A stretch of DNA of 64,000 nucleotides, taken from contig NZ_JACIEZ010000003.1 of NCBI RefSeq assembly GCF_014197145.1, positions 310,001 to 374,000 of the forward strand, given 5' to 3'. Under the pieces are notes generated by a model. It had not been told where the DNA came from and ran no database searches. It saw only the letters and a list, made by a program, of their open reading frames with translations. This stretch comes from Gellertiella hungarica. Lineage in GTDB: Bacteria; Pseudomonadota; Alphaproteobacteria; Rhizobiales; Rhizobiaceae. Position 1 is the first letter of the stretch; the number at the start of each line of letters is the position of its first letter. Below are positions 47,639 to 56,982 of this stretch, in pieces. Made by a program: the position numbers and the translations under genes.

Positions 47639-48076
47639 TTAGAGCAGCCCGAGCTCCATGAGTTCGCGCTTGAGATCGTCGGGCATCTCCGTCACGCCGG
47701 CACCCAGCGTGGACAGGTCGCGGGGGGCGTCCTCGGGCTTGAGGTAGCGCCAGCCCTGGAAGGGTCGGCGGGGCTGGAGGGACGTTTCGATGACCTCGGG
47801 GCCAAGGACCAGATCGCAGCGGGTGATGCCGTCTTCTCCCGTGAAGGTCCGGATGTCGATCAGCGTCTGGCGGGCCTGAACCTGTCCACGAATGACCCAG
47901 TAGAGCGAACCGCCGTCCAGCAGTTCCTCGATGCGCTTCGGCACCATGCGGGTTGTGTGGATGCTGTGCGGCTCCAGCCCCGCGGCCATGGCAATGAGCG
48001 AACGCCGGCTGACCCATTCGCGCAGGTCTTCGATCGAATCCGCGCCGACGCAGAGTTTCAGGAGATGGAGGGCCAT
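47639..48076 (-). CDS. DUF1489 family protein
   Basis: 145 aa from the ATG at 48076. The LHLLKLCVG start, TTRMVPKR and YWVIRGQV segments are those of DUF1489. Common in Alphaproteobacteria; function unknown. It lies 38 bases downstream of sdaA on the same strand and may be co-transcribed. Confidence 0.88.
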   Translation of the reverse strand: MALHLLKLCVGADSIEDLREWVSRRSLIAMAAGLEPHSIHTTRMVPKRIEELLDGGSLYWVIRGQVQARQTLIDIRTFTGEDGITRCDLVLGPEVIETSLQPRRPFQGWRYLKPEDAPRDLSTLGAGVTEMPDDLKRELMELGLL

Positions 48077-48114
48077 GGGTATTGCTTTCCGCTTCCGGGC
48101 AGGAATCCCCGCCC

Positions 48115-49518
48115 TCAGCACTCCACCAGATTGACGGCGAGGCCGCCGGTGGAGGTTTCCTTGTATTTCTCGCTCATGTCGTAACCGGTCTGGCGCATGG
48201 TTTCAATACAGGCGTCAAGCGGCACGAAATGGGTGCCGTCGCCCTTGAGCGCCAGCGAGGCAGCGGTGACGGCCTTCACCGCACCCAGAGCATTGCGCTC
48301 GATGCAGGGGACCTGGACCAGCCCGCCGACCGGATCGCAGGTCATGCCCAGATGATGCTCGAGGGCGATTTCGGCGGCGTTTTCGATCTGCGCGGGCGTG
48401 CCACCCATCACGGCCGCAAGCCCCGCGGCCGCCATGGCCGCCGCAGAGCCGACCTCTCCCTGGCAACCGACCTCGGCGCCGGAAATGGAGGCATTGTGCT
48501 TGATGATCCCGCCGATGGCAGCGGCCGTGAGCAGGTAATCGCGGATGCCGCGCTCGTCCGCATCCTCGTGGAAGTGGAGGTAATAGCGGATGGTTGCCGG
48601 CACCACGCCCGCCGCCCCGTTGGTGGGTGCGGTAACGACCCGGCCACCGGCTGCATTCTCCTCGTTGACGGCCATGGCGTAGACGCTGAGCCAGTCGTTG
48701 GCCAGCAGCGGGTTGACCCGGTTGCTGCGCCATTCCTCATGCAGCTTGTCGTGGATCGCGCGCGCGCGCCGGCGGACGTTCAGCCCGCCGGGCATGATGC
48801 CCTCACCCTTGAGGCCGCGGTCGATGCAGCTGTTCATGGCGTTCCAGATGCGGTCGAGGCCTTCGTCGAGCGCCTCACGGCTCATCGTCGCTTCCTCGTT
48901 GGCGCGCTTCATCTGGGCAATCGTCCTGCCCGAACGCTCCGCCATGGCCAGCATCTCTTCCGCCGTTGCGAAAGGAAAGGGTACGCCCGCCTGCGGCTTC
49001 GCAGCCTGATCCGCCTTGCGCATGGCCTCGAGTTCGAGATCCGTCACCACGAAACCGCCGCCGATGGAATAATAGACCTGGGTGAGCAGGACCCGGCCAT
49101 CCCGGTCCAGGGCAGACAGGCTCATGCCGTTGGCATGGCCGGGGAGCGGCTTCTTCTTGTCGTAGACAAGATCGGTCGCGGGCTGGAAAGCATAGGCCGG
49201 ATGGCCGGGCGGCTGCACCTTCCCGCTCTTCTCCACCTCTGCGATGATTGCGTCCATGCGGTCGGGATCGACCAGATCGGGGCGCTCGCCCGTTAGGCCG
49301 AGAATGACTGCCCTGCCCGTTCCATGCCCCACGCCCGTGAAGGCGAGAGAGCCGTGCAGACTGACCTTCAGCGCACTGACTTCCGCACCGGTCGGACGCG
49401 GCCAGTCGCTCGAAAGAACGAGATCAAGAAACCGGTTCGCCGCCGTCATCGGCCCCATCGTATGGGAGCTCGACGGTCCGATACCGATCTTGAATACGTC
49501 GAAAACCGAAAGAAACAT
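48115..49518 (-). CDS. sdaA: L-serine ammonia-lyase, iron-sulfur dependent
   Basis: 467 aa from the ATG at 49518, giving the typical start [21 protein letters not shown]. It deaminates L-serine to pyruvate. The 4Fe-4S ligand cysteines are seen in [11 protein letters not shown], the [14 protein letters not shown] segment (two cysteines), and the last residue region ends VEC. Single-chain form with both alpha and beta regions. A longer upstream frame is rejected for lack of homologous sequence. Confidence 0.96.
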   Translation of the reverse strand: MFLSVFDVFKIGIGPSSSHTMGPMTAANRFLDLVLSSDWPRPTGAEVSALKVSLHGSLAFTGVGHGTGRAVILGLTGERPDLVDPDRMDAIIAEVEKSGKVQPPGHPAYAFQPATDLVYDKKKPLPGHANGMSLSALDRDGRVLLTQVYYSIGGGFVVTDLELEAMRKADQAAKPQAGVPFPFATAEEMLAMAERSGRTIAQMKRANEEATMSREALDEGLDRIWNAMNSCIDRGLKGEGIMPGGLNVRRRARAIHDKLHEEWRSNRVNPLLANDWLSVYAMAVNEENAAGGRVVTAPTNGAAGVVPATIRYYLHFHEDADERGIRDYLLTAAAIGGIIKHNASISGAEVGCQGEVGSAAAMAAAGLAAVMGGTPAQIENAAEIALEHHLGMTCDPVGGLVQVPCIERNALGAVKAVTAASLALKGDGTHFVPLDACIETMRQTGYDMSEKYKETSTGGLAVNLVEC

Positions 49519-49736
49519 CCCACTACCCCCGAATCCCCGGCAATTTGCCGGGTAAAATTGATGGATGCAAGGCTGGTATAGGCCGTGGCGCCCGCCATAC
49601 ATCGCGACGCACCGACATGCGGTTGGATTGCGGCGACATTCAGCCGGTGCAAGAGCGGATGCGCACCGATATGCATGCGTGGTATGCAGAACAAGGTGAA
49701 TCGCGGGAATGGCGGGTAGTACGGGAGACGTAGCCG

Positions 49737-50459
49737 ATGCAGGCGATCGATTATGCGGCACTGGCCCTCTTCATCCTTTCGTGGACGCTCTATTCCCACA
49801 TCACCAACGGCACCATCCGCCTGTTCGAGCGGGAAAGCCTCACGCGGGTGATGACGGAACATCGGCGGCGCTGGATCCTCAACTCGCTCCGGCGCGATCT
49901 GAAGATGATCGATACGCAGATTCTGGCCGGGCTGCAGAACGGCACCGCCTTCTTCGCCTCGACCTCGATATTCGCCTTGGGTGGCTGTTTCGCGCTTCTC
50001 GGGGCCACCGAGAAGGTCGATGCCATCTTCCGCGATCTGCCGATTGCCTTTCAAGGCGGGCGTACCGCGTTCGAATTGAAGGTCGGCGGGCTGACGGGGC
50101 TTTTCGGTTATGCCTTCTTCAAGTTCGGCTGGTCGTACCGGCTGTTCAACTATTGCACGATCCTCTTTGGCGGACTTCCGATGCTGGAGGAAGCCAGGCG
50201 CGACCCGGCAGCAGCGCGTGCCGCCGCAGAGCGGGTCATTCGCATGAATGCCATTGCCGCAGGCCACTTCAATGCGGGCCTGCGGGCAATCTTTCTCTCC
50301 ATCGGCTATCTCGGCTGGTTCGTGAATGCCTACCTCTTCCTGGTGACGACCGCCTTCGTGCTCGTCATCCTGGTCAGGCGGCAGTTCTTCTCGCCAGCCC
50401 GGCAATTGCTGATGGAGGACATGCGCGACGAAGACGTGGATGAGTCGACCGGCGACTGA
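49737..50459 (+). CDS. DUF599 family membrane protein
   Basis: 240 aa with four hydrophobic segments (about residues 5-20, 70-90, 115-135 and 187-215). The RRWILNSLRRDLKMIDTQI and the NFCTILFGG-like segments match DUF599. Function unknown; inner membrane. Confidence 0.85.
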   Translation: MQAIDYAALALFILSWTLYSHITNGTIRLFERESLTRVMTEHRRRWILNSLRRDLKMIDTQILAGLQNGTAFFASTSIFALGGCFALLGATEKVDAIFRDLPIAFQGGRTAFELKVGGLTGLFGYAFFKFGWSYRLFNYCTILFGGLPMLEEARRDPAAARAAAERVIRMNAIAAGHFNAGLRAIFLSIGYLGWFVNAYLFLVTTAFVLVILVRRQFFSPARQLLMEDMRDEDVDESTGD

Positions 50460-50562
50460 GGCGCCTTGCATGGCAGCAATGCGGTCGGCGAGGCGCAGTG
50501 CCCTGTCCTTACCGTGACGCCTGCGCTATGTGACAGCCAGTAGAAATCAAGCAGGCCCATCG

Positions 50563-51522
50563 ATGACCCTGTCCGACAGCCCCCTTTCCCGTTCCCGTCC
50601 GAAGCCGCGAGTCGGCTGGCTCGATGCCTTTCGCGGCTTCGCCCTGCTCGCCATGGCCAGCTATCATTCGATCTGGGATTTCGAGTATTTCGGCTATCTT
50701 GATCCGGGCACGGCGGGCAACGGGCTGCCGAAGATCTACGCCCGGATGATCGCGACGACGTTCCTGTTTCTGGCGGGCTTCGGATTGGCGCTCGCGCACC
50801 GTGACGGTATCCGCTGGGATCGCTTCTGGATTCGCTTTGCAAAGGTCGCGGGCGCCGCCGTGGTGATTACCATTGCCACCTGGTTCGTGATGCCGCAGGG
50901 CTTCATCCATTTCGGCATCCTGCATCAGATCGCACTCGCGAGCCTTGTGGGACTTCTCTTTCTTCGGCTGCCCTCGCTGGCGACGCTGGCCGTTGCGGTC
51001 GCCATCTTCGCGGTGCCGCTCGTCTACCGGTCGCCGGTATTCGATCATCCGCTGTTGTGGTGGACGGGGCTGTCGCCGCAGCCGCGCCTGTCCTTCGACT
51101 ATGTTCCCGTTTTCCCATGGCTTGCGGCGGTTCTTGCGGGCATTGCCGTCGGGCGGCTGGATCCGGTTCGAGCATGGCTTTCTCGCCTGCCCGACCCCTC
51201 CCCGGCGCTGAAGCCCTTCGCCCTGGCGGGCCGGCACAGCCTGATTGTCTATCTGCTTCACCAGATCCCGCTTTTCGGACTTGTCTACCTGCTGTCGCTC
51301 GTCGCGCCGCCCGATCGTGCAGCGTCCTACACCCGCGAATGCATGCAGAGCTGCGAGGCTTCGGGAGGCGCAGCGCTCTGCCAGAAATTCTGCAGTTGCA
51401 CGCTGACGAAACTGCAGGCGGGAGACATGCTGACCCCGCTGCAGACGGGAAAGATCAAGGTGGACGACGAGCGCATCCAGTCGCTCGCGCTGCAATGCTC
51501 CATGGAGGCGCAGCAGCCCTGA
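50563..51522 (+). CDS. DUF1624 (HGSNAT-like) membrane protein with Cys-rich tail
   Basis: 319 aa from the ATG at 50563. The WLDAFRGFALLAMASYHSIWD start and later histidine-rich segments place it in the heparan-alpha-glucosaminide N-acetyltransferase-like DUF1624 family; about eight membrane segments. The last 60 residues are soluble and hold CMQSC, then CQKFCSC and a final cysteine: a CX3C-X8-CX3CXC pattern. Whether it is an acyltransferase here is uncertain. Confidence 0.8.
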   Translation: MTLSDSPLSRSRPKPRVGWLDAFRGFALLAMASYHSIWDFEYFGYLDPGTAGNGLPKIYARMIATTFLFLAGFGLALAHRDGIRWDRFWIRFAKVAGAAVVITIATWFVMPQGFIHFGILHQIALASLVGLLFLRLPSLATLAVAVAIFAVPLVYRSPVFDHPLLWWTGLSPQPRLSFDYVPVFPWLAAVLAGIAVGRLDPVRAWLSRLPDPSPALKPFALAGRHSLIVYLLHQIPLFGLVYLLSLVAPPDRAASYTRECMQSCEASGGAALCQKFCSCTLTKLQAGDMLTPLQTGKIKVDDERIQSLALQCSMEAQQP

Positions 51523-51547
51523 CCGCCGCCTCCCTTGTTTCACTGGA

Positions 51548-51943
51548 TCAGGTGCCGACGCCGATTTCGGCGAGGCGGGTCAGGCAGGCCTCCTCGACAT
51601 TGTCGAGCTCGGCCAGCGTGTCCTCGATGTCCTTGCGTTTCTGGCGCAATTCGTCGCGCTTCTCGTCCACGCGCTTCATCAGCAGCTTGAGCTGTCCGAT
51701 TTCGCCGGGTGGCTCCTTGTATACCTGAATGATCTCGCGAATCTCGGCGATGGTGAAGCCGATGCGCCGGCCACGCAGAATTTCCTGGATCAACGCGCGG
51801 TCTGCCGGGCGGAACAGGCGCGTGCGCCCCCGCCGTTCCGGCTGGATCAGGCCCTCGTCCTCATAGAAGCGGAGCGTGCGCGTCGACACGCCAAATTCCC
51901 GCGTGAGCTCGGTAATCGAGTAATATTTCTTCACCACTGCCAC
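51548..51943 (-). CDS. MerR-family transcriptional regulator (LiuR-like)
   Basis: 131 aa. The winged-helix N-terminus SITELTREFGVSTRTLRFYEDEGLIQPER and a coiled-coil dimer helix are typical of MerR proteins. No clear metal-binding cysteine pair is seen, only C118. A 16-base site upstream resembles the LiuR operator, suggesting control of branched-chain amino acid or fatty acid catabolism. Confidence 0.88.
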   Translation of the reverse strand: MAVVKKYYSITELTREFGVSTRTLRFYEDEGLIQPERRGRTRLFRPADRALIQEILRGRRIGFTIAEIREIIQVYKEPPGEIGQLKLLMKRVDEKRDELRQKRKDIEDTLAELDNVEEACLTRLAEIGVGT

Positions 51944-52042
51944 TTGTCCTGTCCCGCCGAAAGGGCGCGGGTGGCGCGCTCTCGCGGCGTCGGACGCGCC
52001 CGGAAGCGTCGCCCATCCTGTCTTGCGGCCATACTAGATCGA

Positions 52043-52058
52043 TTTACGTAAAAGTCAA
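52043..52058 (-). promoter_or_regulatory. LiuR-type operator upstream of the MerR gene
   Basis: Read on the minus strand, TTGACTTTTACGTAAA differs at one base from the LiuR-like consensus TTGACGTTTACGTAAA. It lies 100 bases upstream of the MerR start, pointing to self-regulation. Confidence 0.5.
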
Positions 52059-52074
52059 TTTTTGCCGACCGGCT

Positions 52075-53493
52075 CTAGTGCAGCACAAACCACCAGGTGG
52101 CTATCCCCAGGAAGGAGAAGAAGCCGCACACGTCAGTGAGCGCGGTCACGAAGACAGCCGAAGACACCGCGGGGTCCGCCCCGCTGCGGTCGAGAAGCAG
52201 CGGAATGAGGATTCCGCCGAGCGCGGCCACGAGGAAATTGATGATGTTGGCGACGGCAAAGACGCAACCGAGCTGGTAATCCCCGAACCAAAGTCCTGCA
52301 ACGAGACCCATGACGGTTGCCAGCACGAGACCGTTGGCAAGCCCGACCCCCGCCTCGCGGCGAATGATGCGCGACGCGTTGTAGATGTCGAGTTCGCGGG
52401 TGGCGAGCGCGCGCACGGAAACGGTCATGGTCTGGGTGCCCGCATTGCCCCCGATTGCCGAAACGATGGGCATCAGCACCGCCAGCGCCACCATCTTCTC
52501 GATCGAATGGTCAAAGAGGCCGATGATGCTCGCACCCAGCGCCGCCGTCAGCAGGTTGACGAAAAGCCAAGGCAGGCGCGAACGGGCAATGGAAACCACA
52601 CTGTCCGACAGTTCTTCGTCACCGACACCGGCGAGGCGCTTGATGTCCTCGTCCGCCTCTTCGTGAATGACGTCGACCATGTCATCGATCGTCAGCACAC
52701 CGACGAGACGGTTGTTCTCGTCCACGACGGCGGCGGAGAGAAGGTCGTACTGTTCGAAGAGCTGGGCGGCTTCCTCCTGGTCCATTTCGGCCGGGATGGG
52801 ATAGCTCGTATCGCGCATGATCTCTTCGATCCGCACCTGACGCTTGGTGCGCAGGATCTTGTCGAGATCGACGGCGCCGAGCAGCTTGAAGGTGGGATCG
52901 ATGACGAAGATCAGCGAGAAGCGCTCCGGCAGGTCTTCGCCGTTGCGCATGTAATCGATCGTCTGGCCGACGGTCCAGAAAGGCGGCACGGCGACGAATT
53001 CCGTCTGCATGCGTCGCCCGGCGGAGCTTTCCGGATAATCGAGTGCCCGGCGAAGACGTACGCGCTCCGTAAAGGGCAGCTGCGCCAGGATCTCCTCGCG
53101 GTCCTCCTCGTCGAGGTCCTCGAGAATGTAGACCGCATCGTCCGAATCGAGGTCGCCGATGGCTTCGGCGATCTTGTCGTTCGGGATCTGCTCGAAGATC
53201 TCGAGGCGGATTGCCTCGTCCACCTCGGTCAGCGCCGTCATGTCGAAGTCGTCGCCGAGCAGACTGATGAGCGCGATACGCTGTTCGGGCAGCAGTGCCG
53301 CGATCAGGTCGCCGAGTTCCGATTCGTGCAGGCGCGCCACGTCATGACGCAGGAACAGGATGTCCCGGTCGGCAATTGCAGCACCGACAAGCGCCAGAAA
53401 GTCCGGGCGGATCGAGCCGTCTTCGGTGTAGATGTCGACCATAGGCTCGTCGGAAGGTTTCCGGGGGCGGACTTGTTCCAGCGTTTCCGTCAT
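52075..53493 (-). CDS. mgtE: Magnesium transporter MgtE
   Basis: 472 aa. N-terminal helical domain, two CBS domains in the middle (for example VLTIDDMVDVIHEEADED) and five C-terminal membrane segments with the PIVSAIGGNAGTQT pore motif. MgtE is a gated Mg2+ channel; the N-domain senses cytosolic Mg2+. No magnesium riboswitch was found upstream. Confidence 0.96.
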   Translation of the reverse strand: MTETLEQVRPRKPSDEPMVDIYTEDGSIRPDFLALVGAAIADRDILFLRHDVARLHESELGDLIAALLPEQRIALISLLGDDFDMTALTEVDEAIRLEIFEQIPNDKIAEAIGDLDSDDAVYILEDLDEEDREEILAQLPFTERVRLRRALDYPESSAGRRMQTEFVAVPPFWTVGQTIDYMRNGEDLPERFSLIFVIDPTFKLLGAVDLDKILRTKRQVRIEEIMRDTSYPIPAEMDQEEAAQLFEQYDLLSAAVVDENNRLVGVLTIDDMVDVIHEEADEDIKRLAGVGDEELSDSVVSIARSRLPWLFVNLLTAALGASIIGLFDHSIEKMVALAVLMPIVSAIGGNAGTQTMTVSVRALATRELDIYNASRIIRREAGVGLANGLVLATVMGLVAGLWFGDYQLGCVFAVANIINFLVAALGGILIPLLLDRSGADPAVSSAVFVTALTDVCGFFSFLGIATWWFVLH

Positions 53494-53758
53494 CGCACCG
53501 CCTCCCGAACTTCAAAAAAGACCGATCGTCGCCAAACCCCGAAAGGCTCTAAAAATCTAGTTTGCGCAAGCCCATAGCAGGCGTTTCGGAACGAACTGTG
53601 ACAGCGCCCCGATCCCGCTTCGCTTCAAACCCTGCTAACCCAAGTGCGGCTTGAGGTCCAGCGCCCGTGCGAACGAATTTCTCTATCGCGGCAAGGCATT
53701 TTCATGGCGGCCGCAAGCGGTTAGTTTGCCCCCTCCCGTAACCCTCCGGAAACCGAAA

Positions 53759-54250
53759 ATGTCCGTGCTTCCCATCCTGCGCTATCCCGATCCCGGCCTG
53801 AAGACTGTCGCCCAGCCTGTAACGGTGTTTGACGAGGCGCTCTCGCGCCTGGCGGACGATCTGCTGGAGACGATGAGGGCCGCGCCGGGCGTGGGTATCA
53901 CCGCCTGCCATTGCGGAATTGCCAGCCGTGTGGTGGTGATCGAACTGAAACCCGGCGAACCCCGCCTTTACGTCAATCCTCAGATCGAGGCCTTCTCGGA
54001 AGACCGCTTTACCGCAACCGAAGGCAGCGTCTCCATGCCTGGCGTGACCGAGGATGTGGAACGCGCCCGCGCGATCCGCCTGACGTGGCAGGACCTCGAA
54101 GGCGCAAGGCACGAGGGCGTCATGTCCGGTTTCGAAGCCGTCTGCATGCAGCACGAGATCGACCAGCTGGACGGCATCTTCTGGATCCAGCGCCTGTCGC
54201 GCCTCAAGCGGGAACGGGTGGTGAAACGGTTCCAGAAGGCAAGCCGCTGA
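53759..54250 (+). CDS. Peptide deformylase-like protein lacking metal ligands
   Basis: 163 aa from the ATG at 53759. The fold is peptide deformylase: [12 protein letters not shown] start, [10 protein letters not shown] for motif 1, EGSVSMPG for motif 2 and QHEIDQLDG for motif 3. In active enzymes motif 2 is EGCLS and motif 3 HExDH; here the metal-binding cysteine is Ser90 and the second histidine of motif 3 is Gln136, while His132 and Glu133 remain. Deformylase activity is therefore doubtful. It overlaps lipB tail to tail by 47 bases. Confidence 0.85.
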   Translation: MSVLPILRYPDPGLKTVAQPVTVFDEALSRLADDLLETMRAAPGVGITACHCGIASRVVVIELKPGEPRLYVNPQIEAFSEDRFTATEGSVSMPGVTEDVERARAIRLTWQDLEGARHEGVMSGFEAVCMQHEIDQLDGIFWIQRLSRLKRERVVKRFQKASR

Positions 54251-54974
54251 CCGAATCGGCGGCAATCGCCACCGTCGGGCCGAACACCTCCTCGAAGGCT
54301 GCCTTCAGCAGAATGTCCACGTCGCTCATCATGACAGGCAGGCCGAGGTCGACCAGGCTCGTGACGCCATAGGCGGTGATGCCGCACGGCACGATGCCGC
54401 CGAAATGGGAGAGATCCGGGTCCACGTTCAGCGAAAATCCGTGGAAGCTCACCCATTTGCGCAGCCGGATGCCCAGCGCCGCCACCTTGTCTTCCGCCGT
54501 CGTTCCGTCCGGCAGACGGGGCTTTTCCGGTCGACGCACCCAGACGCCGACCCGGTCCTCGCGTCTTTCGCCCCGTATGTTCATCCGATCAAGCGTCCCG
54601 ATCACCACCTGTTCCAGCGCCGCCACGAAGGCACGCACATCCTGCTTGCGCCGTTTCAGGTCGAGAAGCACGTATCCGACCCGCTGTCCCGGCCCGTGAT
54701 AGGTGTATTCGCCGCCCCGGCCGGTTGCGTGTACAGGGAACCGGTCAGGATCGATCAGATCCTTCGAATCGGCACTGGTACCGGCCGTGTAGAGCGGCGG
54801 ATGCTCGAGGAGCCAAACCAGCTCGTCGGCGCGGCCTTCGGCAATTGCCGCCACCTCCGATTCCATGAAGGCGACCGCCTTCTCGTAATCCACGAGACCA
54901 TCGCTGATGACCCAGCGGACCGGCGGAGAACCAGGAGCCGCGCCGAAGAGCGGTTCGAAATCGTTGCGCTGCAT
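54204..54974 (-). CDS. lipB: Octanoyl-[acyl-carrier-protein]:protein transferase
   Basis: 256 aa from the ATG at 54974, which has GGGAGA upstream; a GTG seven codons earlier is rejected. LipB moves octanoate from ACP to the lipoyl domains of dehydrogenases. The [21 protein letters not shown] motif, the catalytic lysine near [12 protein letters not shown] and the catalytic cysteine in IVPCGI are visible. The tail is longer than usual by about 25 residues. Confidence 0.95.
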   Translation of the reverse strand: MQRNDFEPLFGAAPGSPPVRWVISDGLVDYEKAVAFMESEVAAIAEGRADELVWLLEHPPLYTAGTSADSKDLIDPDRFPVHATGRGGEYTYHGPGQRVGYVLLDLKRRKQDVRAFVAALEQVVIGTLDRMNIRGERREDRVGVWVRRPEKPRLPDGTTAEDKVAALGIRLRKWVSFHGFSLNVDPDLSHFGGIVPCGITAYGVTSLVDLGLPVMMSDVDILLKAAFEEVFGPTVAIAADSVSGLPSGTVSPPVPA

Positions 54975-55207
54975 GGAGATTCTCCCGCCTTTCACCCGGC
55001 TGCGGCGCGGAAAGCACCTTCCGGCCAGCCGTAAGCCTATGTGGCAAAAAAGTTTTCACCTGCCAAGATGCCCGGATTACAAGGCGCTGCGCTGCGCTTC
55101 GTCCACATGAGTGTCACTGTTTTGAAAAAATCTCTTCCGGCGCTATTGCACCCCCCAAATGCTTTTGCTACATGCAGCCCCGCCGGAGCACTTCGGCCTA
55201 CCACGAT

Positions 55208-55292
55208 GCGGTCGTGGCGGAATTGGTAGACGCGCAGCGTTGAGGTCGCTGTGGGGCAACCCGTGGAAGTTCGAGTCTTCTCGACCGCACCA
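55208..55292 (+). tRNA. tRNA-Leu (anticodon GAG)
   Basis: 85 nt with the acceptor stem GCGGTCG/CGACCGC, discriminator A and encoded CCA (55290-55292). The anticodon stem CAGCG/CGCTG encloses TTGAGGT with anticodon GAG at 55242-55244, and the long variable arm and T-arm TTCGAGT are as for leucine tRNA. A possible promoter TTGAAA-N16-TATTGC lies at 55122-55149. Confidence 0.95.
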
Positions 55293-55293
55293 A

Positions 55294-55325
55294 ACAAAAC
55301 CCGCTTCGGCGGGTTTTGTTGTTTC
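55294..55325 (+). terminator. Terminator of tRNA-Leu
   Basis: ACAAAACCCGC-TTCG-GCGGGTTTTGT, an 11-bp perfect stem, followed by TGTTTCT. Confidence 0.85.
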
Positions 55326-55362
55326 TGGCGAAGACTTTGCCCCAGTTCTTTAATCCACTTCG

Positions 55363-55710
55363 TCAGGCGCCGGTCCGCCGCGGACGGCGGTGAAGCTTGC
55401 GGCTGAAGTCGCGGGATACGAGTGGAAGAATGGGCGTATCCGGGCAACCATGGCCGGGTCCTTCTCCTTCGCCCGTAAGAAGCCAAAGCTGGGATACGCC
55501 GAGAATAGCCGCGAGCTTTCGGATCGAGGCCAGCGAGGGCGCAGCGCGATCTGCCTCCCAGTAGCGGATTGTCGCGGAATGCATGTCGACGCCACGCGCC
55601 ACCGCTTCGAGCGTCAGGCCGGCGCAGTCGCGTGCGTGGCTGAGGCGGCCGCCGAGGGTGTCGTCGAAATCCGTTCCCGCCGCGGGTGTGCGCGGCTCGA
55701 AATACGGCAT
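55363..55710 (-). CDS. XRE-family transcriptional regulator
   Basis: 115 aa with one helix-turn-helix domain at residues 20-80 (LSHARDCAGLTLEAVARGVD, then IRYWEADRAAPSLASIRKLA). The C-terminus is short and arginine-rich. Targets unknown. Confidence 0.85.
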   Translation of the reverse strand: MPYFEPRTPAAGTDFDDTLGGRLSHARDCAGLTLEAVARGVDMHSATIRYWEADRAAPSLASIRKLAAILGVSQLWLLTGEGEGPGHGCPDTPILPLVSRDFSRKLHRRPRRTGA

Positions 55711-55958
55711 GGGGAACCTCCTGGGGGCGGAGCGCCGTCCGCCGGTTCGTGGTCATCCGCTCCCGGAAGGCAGGGGCCGGGGCCGATCCGCCTTCCTTCC
55801 GTTTAAGTTATTACAGTCCCGGGGTTTGAAAAGGGGCAAAGGCGACTATTCTTCCCCTGGGGTGGCCATGCCATGGCCTTGCGTACCCGAGCCGCCGCTC
55901 TGCGGCTTGCAGCCGGACACCGATTCTGTTTGGTCTTCCGCGACAAAGGGGAAAGCCG

Positions 55959-56876
55959 ATGCACGAGTCGAACACCGTCATACGCGGCATGCTGCTGATG
56001 ACCGCCTGCATGGCGGTTCTGCCCTGCATGGACGCCATTGCCAAATACATGGCGGTGGTGGAGGGCATGTCGCCGGCGCAGGTGACCTTTTACCGCTTCT
56101 TCTTCCAGCTTGTCGCGACGCTGCCGCTGCTCGTCACGTTGAACGGGCGTGATTTCCTTCGGGCGAAACGCCCCTTTGCAAATCTCTTGCGGGGCGTGCT
56201 GCACGGGGCGGCAAGTCTGCTCTTCTTCGTGGCGGTGAAGTACATGCCGCTGGCCGATGTCTTTGCCATTTACTTCGTCGAGCCTTTCATGTTGACCGCG
56301 CTTTCGGCGCTGTTTCTCGGAGAAAAGGTCGGCTGGCGCCGCTGGCTGGCCATCGTGATCGGCTTTGGCGGCGCGATGATCGTGATCCAGCCCAGCTATG
56401 CGATCTTCGGCTGGACCGCTCTGCTGCCGGTGCTCTGCGCCTTCCTGTTCGCGATCTACATGTTCCTCAACCGGGCAATCGGCGACGCCGATCCGCCCCT
56501 GACCATGCAGACGCTCGCGGGCTTCGGCGGCACGCTGTTCATGGGCATGGCGCTTCTTGTGGGCAACGCTGCCGCCGGCAGCGATTTTGCGCCCTCCCTG
56601 CCCCACAGCTGGCGTGCGCTCGGCCTGCTGCTCCTCCTCGGAGCGCTCTCCGGCTACCTGCATCTCCTGGTCGTCCGTGCCTTCCGCATGGCACCGCTTT
56701 CGGTGCTGGCGCCCTTCCAGTATTTCGAGATCATCTCCGCGACGGCGCTGGGCTACCTGCTCTTTTCGGATTTTCCCGAACCCTCGAAATGGCTCGGCAT
56801 CGTCATCATCGTGGGCTCCGGTCTCTTCATTCTATGGCGGGAGCGCGTGCGGGCACAAGAAGCCGCCAAACGCTAG
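55959..56876 (+). CDS. EamA-family (DMT) transporter
   Basis: 305 aa with ten membrane segments in two EamA repeats. The first repeat holds VEGMSPAQVTFYRFFFQL and the conserved YFVEPFMLTALSALFLGEKV; the second ends in LGIVIIVGSGLFILW. Likely a drug/metabolite exporter of unknown substrate. An AAAGGGGAAAGCC ribosome-binding site is present. Confidence 0.92.
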   Translation: MHESNTVIRGMLLMTACMAVLPCMDAIAKYMAVVEGMSPAQVTFYRFFFQLVATLPLLVTLNGRDFLRAKRPFANLLRGVLHGAASLLFFVAVKYMPLADVFAIYFVEPFMLTALSALFLGEKVGWRRWLAIVIGFGGAMIVIQPSYAIFGWTALLPVLCAFLFAIYMFLNRAIGDADPPLTMQTLAGFGGTLFMGMALLVGNAAAGSDFAPSLPHSWRALGLLLLLGALSGYLHLLVVRAFRMAPLSVLAPFQYFEIISATALGYLLFSDFPEPSKWLGIVIIVGSGLFILWRERVRAQEAAKR

Positions 56877-56982
56877 TATTGCACCCATTCCGAAAAGACG
56901 CGCTTAACTGTCTTTGTTTCGGGAATCTCAACGGAAGATTGTTATCTGTACCTCCGGTTTCATGATGAAACGGAGTTACAGA

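Noticed and set aside
48115-49736. Glycine or serine-related riboswitch near sdaA
   Set aside because: No tandem aptamer-like hairpins were found in the region upstream of the start.
49519-49761. An N-terminal extension of sdaA of about 80 residues
   Set aside because: The family begins with the [11 protein letters not shown] stretch and the ATG at 49518 has a purine-rich site; the extension is low in coding character.
53494-53758. Magnesium-responsive M-box RNA ahead of mgtE
   Set aside because: No M-box-like helices or conserved loops were seen on the minus strand.
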